A stretch of 8,793 nucleotides of DNA from Spirochaetaceae bacterium (lineage in GTDB: Bacteria > Spirochaetota > Spirochaetia > Treponematales > Breznakiellaceae): assembly GCA_031257995.1 (NCBI GenBank), contig JAIRNN010000281.1, positions 1 to 8,793 on the forward strand, read 5' to 3'. Positions within the stretch are counted from its first letter, which is position 1. The number at the start of each line of letters is the position of its first letter. A program made the translations under genes and the position numbers. Positions 1-4,878 of the stretch are shown here, one piece after another. Below the pieces are notes generated by a model. The model was not told the origin of the DNA. It saw nothing but the letters and a program-made list of their open reading frames with translations, and made no database searches.

Positions 1-122
1 CGTTCGGATGCCCTCCTTCGTTCCCCCTTATTTTAATTTGGGTAACAGCGCCAACAAGTTGACGTTTCTATTTGAGGCATGATCCCTTTTCGGTAACTTT
101 TTTTATGAGGCAACGCGGGGCC

Positions 123-151
123 TTGACAACTTTTCGCACACCCATTACAAT
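123..151 (+). promoter_or_regulatory. Near-consensus sigma70 promoter, rightward
   Basis: The -35 box TTGACA (123-128) is separated by 17 bases from the -10 box TACAAT (146-151), matching 6/6 and 5/6 consensus bases. The expected start is near 158, almost on an ATG at 159 that opens a 98-codon proline-rich frame with no Shine-Dalgarno. A transcript would cross the hairpins at 208-261. No recognised gene lies downstream. The promoter call rests on sequence match only. Confidence 0.5.
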
Positions 152-207
152 GGCTTCCATGCTTCTGGCAAGGACAGAAACGACAGCATACGCCATTCAC
201 GCCCCCT

Positions 208-261
208 CGTGGAGTTTTGCTCCGCAAAACTCCACGGCAATGGCGCAAAGTGCCATTGCCG
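208..261. repeat. Two abutting perfect hairpins
   Basis: The first is a 13-bp perfect stem (208-220 with 224-236) with a TCC loop. The second is a 10-bp perfect stem (235-244 with 252-261) with a 7-base loop. They share bases 235-236, so both cannot be fully formed at once. A degenerate copy of the first arm (GCAAACTCCACGG) lies at about 1338-1350. Neither has a T-tract, so they are not ordinary terminators. They resemble dispersed palindromic repeats, and they sit between two inward-facing promoters. Confidence 0.7.
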
Positions 262-288
262 AACTACCGGGCTACTCATATCCCCTTC

Positions 289-317
289 CTTATAGAATTT
301 CGCGGAAATCGTGTCAA
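289..317 (-). promoter_or_regulatory. Near-consensus promoter, leftward, abutted by a G tract
   Basis: On the minus strand TTGACA (312-317) is followed by 17 bases and TATAAG (289-294). The expected start is near 282. An 11-base G run on that strand (319-329 plus-strand C) lies one base upstream of the -35. Downstream is an ATG at 279 opening a 44-codon frame to 145, then the tandem hairpins. The product may be RNA rather than protein. A related promoter lies in the second repeat copy at 7995-8023. Confidence 0.5.
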
Positions 318-430
318 GCCCCCCCCCCCAATCCTCCAGCTGAAAGCGGACTCTTTCTTTATCGCTCTCTTCCATTCGGACGCTATAACACTCCATCGTT
401 AGGCAAAAACACCCGTCCCTCTTTATATCC
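295..430. repeat. Diverged dispersed repeat, copy 1
   Basis: This ~135-bp stretch resembles 8001-8130 in the same orientation. Shared blocks include TTTCGCGG-AATCGTGTCAAGC, TTCCCATTCG-type sequence and TTAGGCAAAA. Copy 1 differs by the expanded C11 tract at 319-329. On the minus strand both copies contain a short frame with related residues (MECYSVRM here, MKRCNIRM in copy 2), followed by the TTGACA promoter. This may be a remnant of a repeated gene start or a promoter-bearing repeat. Confidence 0.55.
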
Positions 431-479
431 CGCATCCAAACCTTTTTGGGGGTAAATTATATATTGACAGGAGGTTTCT

Positions 480-587
480 ATGTCAGGACTGGTACATCGA
501 AATCCGTGTCTGCTACTCCGGCAGCACGGGAAGCCGCTGAAAGAGATACAAACGATCAGGAGCGCGTTCACGGTGAAACAGGCTTAG
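480..587 (+). CDS. Small ORF with strong ribosome-binding site, unknown
   Basis: This is a 35-codon frame starting MSGLVHRN. It is chosen because AGGAGG (469-474) sits five bases before the ATG, the best Shine-Dalgarno in the first 800 bases. I recognise no domain. A second, longer frame (446-664) overlaps it, and its plus-one frame reads DWYI just after the start, matching a peptide just after the start of the broken gene at 1548. It may therefore be the decayed 5' end of a related gene rather than a true 35-residue protein. It ends before the hairpin at 606-622 and the repeat at 632. Confidence 0.25.
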   Translation: MSGLVHRNPCLLLRQHGKPLKEIQTIRSAFTVKQA

Positions 588-605
588 GAGCGACAAGATT
601 AGTCT

Positions 606-622
606 ATCTCGACAGTCGAGAT
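606..622. repeat. Short palindrome ATCTCGAC/GTCGAGAT
   Basis: Eight complementary bases flank a single A, which in practice gives a CTCG/CGAG stem with a five-base loop. It lies between the small ORF and the duplicated leader repeat. There is no T-run, so termination is unlikely without help. Confidence 0.4.
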
Positions 623-631
623 GAGGCGGGT

Positions 632-801
632 AGCGAAGGAGGCGGGTATGACGTAGGCGGTTGATATGGGTTAAGGTATGGCCCTGGTTGCGGGGGACGG
701 ATATTCGGTATACGGAATTCGAATATATACGAAGTATAGACGTATACAAAAAAAATAAAACGTTACGCGTCATAAAAGTTTTATGAAATCCAACGCATAA
801 C
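632..801. repeat. Structured leader repeat, copy 1
   Basis: This 170-bp sequence is closely matched by 1353-1518. Both begin AGCGAAGGAGGCGGGTATGA and both end ACGCATAAC just before a Shine-Dalgarno and ATG. The 3' part folds as GTTACGCGT (762-770) with ACGCATAAC (793-801), one C-A mismatch, enclosing CATAA (771-775) with TTATG (781-785). It ends 16 bases before the ATG at 818. It could be a cis-acting leader RNA or a recombination repeat that brings different genes behind one leader. Confidence 0.75.
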
Positions 802-817
802 AAAACGGAGAAAAAAA

Positions 818-838
818 ATGAATTTGGTGTCGGTGTAG
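818..838 (+). pseudogene. Original start region of the LRR gene, cut by an amber codon
   Basis: ATG 818 follows GGAG with seven bases between and reads MNLVSV, then TAG. The frame then continues FALFADMVMVAVLAGC into the LRR lipoprotein. The uninterrupted 22-residue leader would be a typical lipoprotein signal peptide, although it lacks an early Lys or Arg. A point mutation, a base-call error or amber suppression would all explain it; mutation is the simplest. Confidence 0.55.
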
Positions 839-856
839 TTCGCACTGTTCGCGGAT

Positions 857-1252
857 ATGGTGATGGTGGCGGTACTTGCCGGATGCGGGGGTGGTGGCAA
901 TCCCTCCGCTGATTTCAGGTGGAAAATGGAAGGCGGCGGAGCAACCATCACCGGTTATGTGGGAACATCCCAAAGCGTGAAAATCCCTGCCAAACTGGAC
1001 GGCAAGCGGGTAACCGCCATCGGGGAAAGCGCGTTCGAGAGCAATCAACTGACGAGCGTTACCATCCCCAATCCGGTAACAGCCATCGAGGACTATGCGT
1101 TCGCCGCCAACCAACTGACGAGCGTTACCATCAGAAGGAACGTTTCGGTAGCAGGAAATGCATTCGATGGCGACTTCCGGGGTGTGTACGACTGCGGCGA
1201 GAAACAGGCGGGGACATATGTGAATAACGGCGGTTCGCGGTCGAAGCAATAG
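857..1252 (+). CDS. BspA-like leucine-rich-repeat lipoprotein, signal peptide interrupted
   Basis: The product is a short LRR_5 (BspA/TpLRR-like) surface lipoprotein. A lipobox LAGC with Cys at codon 10 is followed by a Gly/Asn-rich linker. Two repeat units follow, each carrying NQLTSVTI preceded by an AIG-S-AF or AIE-YAF segment, and then a degenerate third. LRR_5 proteins of spirochaetes and oral anaerobes are usually surface-exposed and bind host or partner ligands; two units is very short for the family. The annotated start lacks a ribosome-binding site. GGAG (807-810) instead serves ATG 818, which is in frame but hits TAG at 836-838 (codon 7). Restoring that codon gives a normal lipoprotein signal peptide with Cys23. 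The gene is therefore probably inactivated, or expressed poorly from 857. The LRR family call is confident; functionality is doubtful. Confidence 0.7.
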   Translation: MVMVAVLAGCGGGGNPSADFRWKMEGGGATITGYVGTSQSVKIPAKLDGKRVTAIGESAFESNQLTSVTIPNPVTAIEDYAFAANQLTSVTIRRNVSVAGNAFDGDFRGVYDCGEKQAGTYVNNGGSRSKQ

Positions 1253-1258
1253 CGGGTG

Positions 1259-1278
1259 AATGCCCTTGCAAGGGTATT
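1259..1278. repeat. Hairpin downstream of the LRR gene
   Basis: AATGCCCT pairs with AGGGTATT (one G-U) around a TGCA loop, starting six bases after the LRR stop. The following sequence (TCCAGAG) has almost no T-run, so it is at best a weak terminator. Confidence 0.35.
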
Positions 1279-1352
1279 TCCAGAGTTTGCAGAACAACCC
1301 GAATAACCGCATGGCGGTAATTACCGTGATTGTTTGCGCAAACTCCACGGAC

Positions 1353-1518
1353 AGCGAAGGAGGCGGGTATGACGTAGGCGGTTGATATAGGTTAAGGTAT
1401 GGCCCCGGTTGCGGGGGATGGATATGCGGTATATGGAATTCGAATGTATACAAGAATAAAAAGTTATGCGTCATTGGACTTGTTTCACAAGTCTTGCAAT
1501 GAAATCCAAACGCATAAC
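1353..1518. repeat. Structured leader repeat, copy 2
   Basis: This is the second copy of 632-801, about 85-90% alike in its first 110 bases. Its stem-loop is longer. GTTATGCGT (1463-1471) pairs perfectly with ACGCATAAC (1510-1518), CATTG (1472-1476) with CAATG (1497-1501), and GACTTGT (1477-1483) with ACAAGTC (1487-1493) around a TTC loop. Relative to copy 1, two base pairs of the CATNN stem changed on both strands (A-T to T-A and A-T to G-C), so pairing is preserved. A further CTATG/CATAG hairpin (1520-1533) touches the next ribosome-binding site. Confidence 0.8.
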
Positions 1519-1547
1519 GCTATGTTACCATAGTAAAGGAGAGTAAA

Positions 1548-1928
1548 ATGGCATGGTACCAGCTTTGGTTATGACTGGTACATCATAGAATTTCCTGTCA
1601 GAGAGGGCAATTATTTGCTTCAGGTGAACTATGACTGGACATCGGCCTGGCTGTCCGCGTCTGAGTCCTGCAAAGCAGACAGCGCATCGCAGGAATGGGC
1701 AGTTTTGAACAAAAAAAAATGAAGGAGCTGTTCAAGATTGAAGGGGACTCGGCGCCGAAAGAACGGCTTGTGTGGATAGGGGAGGATATATCCTGGCCGG
1801 CGCTTGACTCCTACGTCAACAACGACGAGCGTGATCTGTACCTTGCCCATTTGAGCAAACTGTCTCCGAAGGAAGTCTCGGACAGGATAATCAGCATCGT
1901 CCGCGTACTGGAAAGCGTGGTGGTGTAA
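1548..1928 (+). pseudogene. Unrecognised gene requiring two frame changes
   Basis: ATG 1548 has a good Shine-Dalgarno (AAGGAG, 1536-1541), but its frame stops at TGA 1572. The plus-one frame is open through that point and reads GYDWYIIEFPVREGNY and on to VLNKKK, ending at TGA 1720 directly after a run of nine A's (1711-1719). The original frame then continues MKELFKIEGD to TAA 1926 and ends in RVLESVVV. Joined, this gives a soluble protein of about 125 residues with no family I recognise. One extra A would fuse the last two parts. Alternatives are a -1 slip on the A-run, or restart at the overlapping ATGA (1719-1722). An intact frame from ATG 1695 to 1928 (77 codons) has AGGA touching the ATG, too close for a normal site. 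Decay is the most likely reading. Confidence 0.5.
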
Positions 1929-1979
1929 AGGAAGAGGGACCCAGTAATGTTACGATTGGGTTTCTCGCAGGGATACATG

Positions 1980-2013
1980 GGATAGTGGCTAGAAAACGAA
2001 CGAGCCACTATCC
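1980..2013. repeat. Eleven-base-pair hairpin after the broken gene
   Basis: GGATAGTGGCT (1980-1990) pairs perfectly with AGCCACTATCC (2003-2013) around a 12-base loop. There is no U-tract close by on either strand. It could protect a 3' end or mark a repeat border. Confidence 0.5.
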
Positions 2014-2040
2014 ACTCCTAACTAAAAAAGCCCGTGATTA

Positions 2041-2100
2041 AGGCAGGGGGTCGGCGAGTTGCTACGGCAACGAAGTAGTCGCGACCTCCCCTCTTTTTAT
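2041..2100 (+). terminator. Candidate intrinsic terminator
   Basis: GTTGC/GCAAC (2058-2062 with 2067-2071) closes a TACG tetraloop. GGTCG (2049-2053) pairs with CGACC (2082-2086), and the flanking GGGG and CCCC runs extend the structure. It is followed by CTCTTTTTAT. It would end transcription from the 1548 gene. The same blocks (GTCGCG, GTTGCCG, CCGACCCCCT) occur inverted at 4238-4275, so it may be a repeat-derived terminator. Confidence 0.4.
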
Positions 2101-2106
2101 ATTTTC

Positions 2107-2238
2107 TTGACAGAAAGCAGGGTAAGTATTAATAGGGCGATACGATCTTCCCTTAATCCGGTGGAATTGCAAGATAACCTGAATAAGGCTATTGACAATC
2201 TTTGGTCTATACATAAATCTAAAGTTACATTTTCATAA
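2107..2238 (+). pseudogene. Possible C-terminal gene remnant
   Basis: This is an open frame of 43 codons from TTG, ending TAA at 2236-2238, that reads like real protein, with an amphipathic stretch NPVELQDNLNKAIDNLW near its end. It has no ATG and no ribosome-binding site, and no family is recognised. The first bases, TTGACA, may equally be a -35 box. The remaining sequence from 2239 to 2384 has no gene that I can see. Confidence 0.2.
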
Positions 2239-2279
2239 TGTCCTATCGGTTATCTTTTTGGTTACATTTTGAAATGTCT
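2224..2279. repeat. Pair of GTTACATTTT...AATGTC repeats
   Basis: GTTACATTTT-CATAATGTCC (2224-2243) and GTTACATTTT-GAAATGTCT (2261-2279) are direct repeats 37 bases apart, each with ACATT facing AATGT. The spacing could suit a dimeric repressor, but no adjacent promoter or regulator supports that. Confidence 0.35.
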
Positions 2280-2384
2280 CATCATGGGGATCGCGGCGGC
2301 TAGCCCCGGCTCAATCACATTGAACCACAGATACTCTATGCTATTTTATAAGTTGTACTGAATTATACTTGGCCAACTTCCATT

Positions 2385-2435
2385 AAAAAATGCGGTTTAT
2401 AAGGCTAAAGCCCGGCTTTATCCTTATAAACCGCA
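2385..2435 (-). terminator. Strong intrinsic terminator of the transporter operon
   Basis: Arms at 2391-2404 and 2422-2435 pair perfectly over 14 bp. A further TAAAGC/GCTTTA stem (2406-2411 with 2415-2420) lies inside, after one mismatch. On the minus strand the hairpin is followed by six U's (2385-2390). It lies 61 bases beyond the exporter stop codon, and no other terminator is visible from the binding-protein promoter to here. Confidence 0.85.
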
Positions 2436-2481
2436 GGTTGGCTTGCAACCGACCGGGGTGTTAACCAAGTCTATTAGTCTA

Positions 2482-2548
2482 CGCCGTTATCTCCCATCAT
2501 GCCGCGCCCAAGGAAAGCCCCTTCGGGGCTTCGGAGAGGATAACGGCG
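2482..2548. repeat. Nested inverted repeat over the 3' end of the exporter gene
   Basis: CGCCGTTATC (2482-2491) is complementary to GATAACGGCG (2539-2548). Inside, AAGCCCC (2515-2521) pairs with GGGGCTT (2525-2531). The stop codon (2497-2499) lies within the outer loop. It may protect the 3' end of the mRNA. Confidence 0.55.
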
Positions 2549-3390
2549 GCGAAGAGGAGGATGCAGCCTGCGATCATGCGGACGGTCATCGATTCACCCA
2601 AGAGCAGCGCGGAGAAGACTGCGCCGAAGACGGATTCGGTAGAGAGAAGGAGGGCGGCGGTGCTTGGCGCGAGGTGTTTTTGGCCGACATTTTGCAGGAG
2701 GAAAGCGATGCCGCTGGAAAAGACGGCGAGGTAGAGGAGGGAGAGGACGGGGCGCGTCGTGGTGACGGCCTCCACAGGGAAAGGGCCGTCGTAGAAGGGG
2801 GCGAAGAGCCAAGCGAACACGGAACAGAAGACCATTTGCAGGATGGTGAGCGTGATAGGGTCTTCGCCGTGTTTCTGGGTGAATCGGGCAATGAAAACGA
2901 TGTGGACGGCGTACCAGAATCCGCAGACGAGGGTGAGGACATCGCCCCGGTTTACGGTAAGGTCTTCGTTGAGCGAGAGGAGGCCGATGCCGATGACGGC
3001 GAGGAGGGCGGCGGCAAAGACGTGGAGGCCGGGAGGACGTTTGGCGATGACCCATGTGATGAGGGGGACGAAGATGACATAGACGGTCGTGAGGAAGGCG
3101 TTTTTGCCCGCTGTGGTGTACACGCAGCCGACGGTCTGGAAGGCGTAGGCCAGAAAGAGGAAAAACGCGAGGATGATGCCGGTCGCCAGGCTTGAACGGG
3201 TCATCTTTTTGAGCCTTTTGAAGAATATGATACTGAGAAAGAAACCGGCCGCCGCAAAACGGAGGGCGATCATGTAGATGGGCGGCACCACATCAAGGGA
3301 ATCTTTGACCGCCACAAAGCCGCCTCCCCAGAGGATAGTCGCAACGAGGAGGCCTGCTCCGGCAAAGAGGCCGATTTTCCTTTGGGTCAT
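2497..3390 (-). CDS. EamA/DMT-superfamily transporter
   Basis: This is a 297-residue inner-membrane protein with ten predicted hydrophobic helices in two EamA halves (about residues 8-138 and 150-288). The typical LWGGGF motif of helix 1 is at 20-25, GKNAFLTTVYVIFVPL at 95-110, and a STESVFGAVFSALLLGE segment at 250-266. Family members usually export amino acids or other small metabolites; the substrate cannot be read from sequence. ATG 3390 is chosen over TTG 3393 because GGGAGG (3398-3403) is then seven bases away. The gene starts 27 bases after the ATPase stop and is the last gene of the operon. A stem (3392-3399 with 3412-3419) spans that gap and partly covers the ribosome-binding site, suggesting translational coupling. 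Import and export genes in one operon may balance an amino-acid pool; this is inference. Confidence 0.93.
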   Translation of the reverse strand: MTQRKIGLFAGAGLLVATILWGGGFVAVKDSLDVVPPIYMIALRFAAAGFFLSIIFFKRLKKMTRSSLATGIILAFFLFLAYAFQTVGCVYTTAGKNAFLTTVYVIFVPLITWVIAKRPPGLHVFAAALLAVIGIGLLSLNEDLTVNRGDVLTLVCGFWYAVHIVFIARFTQKHGEDPITLTILQMVFCSVFAWLFAPFYDGPFPVEAVTTTRPVLSLLYLAVFSSGIAFLLQNVGQKHLAPSTAALLLSTESVFGAVFSALLLGESMTVRMIAGCILLFAAVILSEAPKGLSLGAA

Positions 3391-3391
3391 C

Positions 3392-3419
3392 AAGCAACCT
3401 CCCGATTGTCCGGTTGCTT
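3392..3419 (-). promoter_or_regulatory. Stop-to-start coupling hairpin
   Basis: AAGCAACC (3392-3399) pairs perfectly with GGTTGCTT (3412-3419) around a 12-base loop. One arm includes two bases of the ATPase stop codon. The other lies just before the exporter ATG and covers part of its Shine-Dalgarno. A ribosome finishing the ATPase would open the stem. Confidence 0.5.
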
Positions 3420-4188
3420 ACAGCACACTTTGCAGGAACTGTTTGGTGCGTTCGTTATGCGGGGCGGTGAAAATAGCTTCCGGTTTGCCCTCTTCCAGAA
3501 TCACGCCGCTGTCCATGAAGAGCACGCGGTCTGCGGCTTCGTGGGCGAACCCCATCTCGTGCGTAACGACCAGCATCGTCATACCGCTTTCCACGAGGTT
3601 TTTCATCACGGCAAGCACCTCGCCGACAAGCTCAGGATCAAGGGCCGATGTGGGTTCGTCAAAAAGCATAATCTTTGGCTCCATCGCCAGTGCGCGGGCA
3701 ATAGCCACCCGCTGCTGTTGCCCGCCTGAGAGCATCGCGGGGAAGGTGTCGAACTTGTCGCCCAAGCCCACGCGGGTCAACAACATTTCCGCCTTCTCTC
3801 GCGCTTCCTCCTCGTTTAGTTTCTTCACGTGCATGGGAGACAGCATCACGTTTTCGAGGGTCGTCTTGTGCGGAAAAAGGTTGAAACGCTGAAACACCAT
3901 GCCCACTTCCAGCAACGCCCGCGCCCGCTCTTGGCCCGGCATCTTCACCGCATTTACCCCGTCACGGCAGTCGAAAAGCAAGTTATCCTCAATCCATATC
4001 TTGCCGTTGTCCAGTTTTTCAAGGTTGTTAATCAGGCGCAGAAACGTGGACTTCCCCGAACCGGACGGTCCGATGATGCATATCACCTCGCCCTGACTCA
4101 CCTCAAGATCAATCCCCTTGAGCACGTGGAGCGGCGCGGCACGTGTCCTAAACGTCTTCTCGACCCCCGCCGTCTTTAGCATTGCCAT
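3418..4188 (-). CDS. Amino-acid ABC transporter ATP-binding protein (GlnQ/HisP type)
   Basis: This 256-residue cytoplasmic ATPase powers polar amino-acid uptake with the permease and binding protein upstream. Walker A GPSGSGKST is at 40-48, the Q-loop Gln at 100 (MVFQRFNLFPH), signature LSGGQQQR at 153-160, Walker B IMLFDEP with catalytic Glu178, D-loop SALD at 181-184 and switch His210. All catalytic elements are intact and the length is normal. The order of domains and the FQRFNLFPH and THEMGFA motifs place it in the PAAT family; substrate (Gln, His, Arg or cystine) is unresolved. ATG 4188 follows AGGAGG (4195-4200) by six bases. It is unusual that about 690 bp of repeats separate it from the permease gene, so its expression depends on read-through or on an unseen promoter. 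Confidence 0.97.
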   Translation of the reverse strand: MAMLKTAGVEKTFRTRAAPLHVLKGIDLEVSQGEVICIIGPSGSGKSTFLRLINNLEKLDNGKIWIEDNLLFDCRDGVNAVKMPGQERARALLEVGMVFQRFNLFPHKTTLENVMLSPMHVKKLNEEEAREKAEMLLTRVGLGDKFDTFPAMLSGGQQQRVAIARALAMEPKIMLFDEPTSALDPELVGEVLAVMKNLVESGMTMLVVTHEMGFAHEAADRVLFMDSGVILEEGKPEAIFTAPHNERTKQFLQSVL

Positions 4189-4423
4189 AGTTTACCTCCT
4201 CATTGTTCCAAAATCCCCTGATATAAGGGGTAGGGAAGAGGGGGAAGTCGCGGCAACGCGGTTGCCGACCCCCTCGCTCCGGCCCGCTCTCCGGTCGATA
4301 TGGACGCACCTACGGCTACGCCTAAGGCGCGTCCACACCTCCCTCCGTTTGGTCATCCGCTACCCCCTCTGCGGGAGCGCGGCCCCCGCAACGCCCCGTC
4401 CCTATCCCCGACCATTATCCATT

Positions 4424-4840
4424 GAGCCTGTTCCAAAACCCCAAACGAATCTTAGAACAACCATATTTACAGCGAACCTTCAAGAAAATTTAACCGCAAA
4501 GGCACCCAATGCCGCGCCCGAAACAGGCACAACCGTAGGTTGTGCTAGGGGCGTTATACAATTACACAACACGGTACGACGCCAATAAAGGCGGCGCTTG
4601 GATACCAGCTTCGGTACTGCGGTACTGAAGGCGTGGAAGGTCTTTACCGGCAGCCGCGCCTTTTATCGCCAATTCGTCTGTTTTGCCAGCTTTCACAGAA
4701 AGCCGCCTTCAAGACTGCTGTAAAGCCACCCGGCTGTCAAATCAGCGCGCTTCTATCCTTATTCGCCTTCTCGGTTAATTCCTTACCTCTTTGTCAACTG
4801 ACAGTAATACTCCAATACAAATGAGTTTTGGAACAGGCTC
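4424..4840. mobile_element. Possible MITE-like element with 16-bp inverted repeats
   Basis: GAGCCTGTTCCAAAAC (4424-4439) is perfectly inverted at 4825-4840, about 385 bp away. No open frame with credible coding signals lies between. Size, non-coding content and location inside an otherwise tight operon suit a miniature transposable element. I see no clear target duplication, and the flanks themselves look like repeats, so this is a suggestion. Confidence 0.35.
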
Positions 4841-4853
4841 CATTTTCAATTAT

Positions 4854-4878
4854 CCGTTCCCCCAAAGGGGGGGAACGG
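4854..4878 (-). repeat. Hairpin directly after the permease stop
   Basis: CCGTTCCCCC pairs with GGGGGAACGG over 10 bp around a five-base loop, beginning at the base after the permease stop codon. On the minus strand it is followed by AT-rich sequence but no U-run, so it may stabilise the upstream mRNA more than terminate it. The adjoining CATTTTCAATTATCC is a motif also found at 7938-7950. Confidence 0.5.

Larger units (their letters stand above)
4189..4878. other. 690-bp repeat-rich insert within the transporter operon
   Basis: No gene is supported here. From left to right it contains a CCCCT/AGGGG hairpin (4215-4230), a GC-rich palindrome (4238-4275), TGGACGC/GCGTCCA (4301-4335), CCATTATCCATT (4412-4423), a 16-bp inverted repeat (4424-4439 with 4825-4840), an 8-bp perfect hairpin GCACAACC/GGTTGTGC (4528-4546) and a 10-bp hairpin (4854-4878) touching the permease stop. 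TGTTCCAAAA occurs three times, at 4204, 4429 and inverted at 4826. I see no convincing minus-strand promoter in it. Confidence 0.6.

Noticed and set aside
72..455. 127-codon plus-strand frame, and overlapping minus-strand frames at 33-248 and 145-435
   Set aside because: They cross hairpins and the C11 tract in several frames, with no ribosome-binding site or recognisable domain. Only the promoters are reported.
770..1474. 234-codon minus-strand frame
   Set aside because: It spans the LRR gene and both leader repeats in antisense and has no start signal; the plus-strand LRR motifs are clear.
762..1518. Integron attC sites at the two GTTAYGCGT...ACGCATAAC stem-loops
   Set aside because: attC runs RYYYAAC to GTTRRRY, but here GTT is outermost on the left and AAC on the right, the opposite polarity, and the cores do not fit the consensus. 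No integrase is in the window. A dedicated attC covariance search would settle it.
2192..2220. TTGACA at 2192 as a promoter
   Set aside because: No acceptable -10 box lies at 16-18 bases and no gene follows.
2443..3195. 250-codon plus-strand frame rich in Glu, Asp and Gly
   Set aside because: It is the antisense of the EamA transporter gene; its acidic composition mirrors the codon pattern of the real minus-strand gene.
4118..4588. 156-codon plus-strand frame
   Set aside because: It begins antisense to the ATPase gene and runs through palindromic repeats; it has no ribosome-binding site and a low-complexity Pro/Arg composition.
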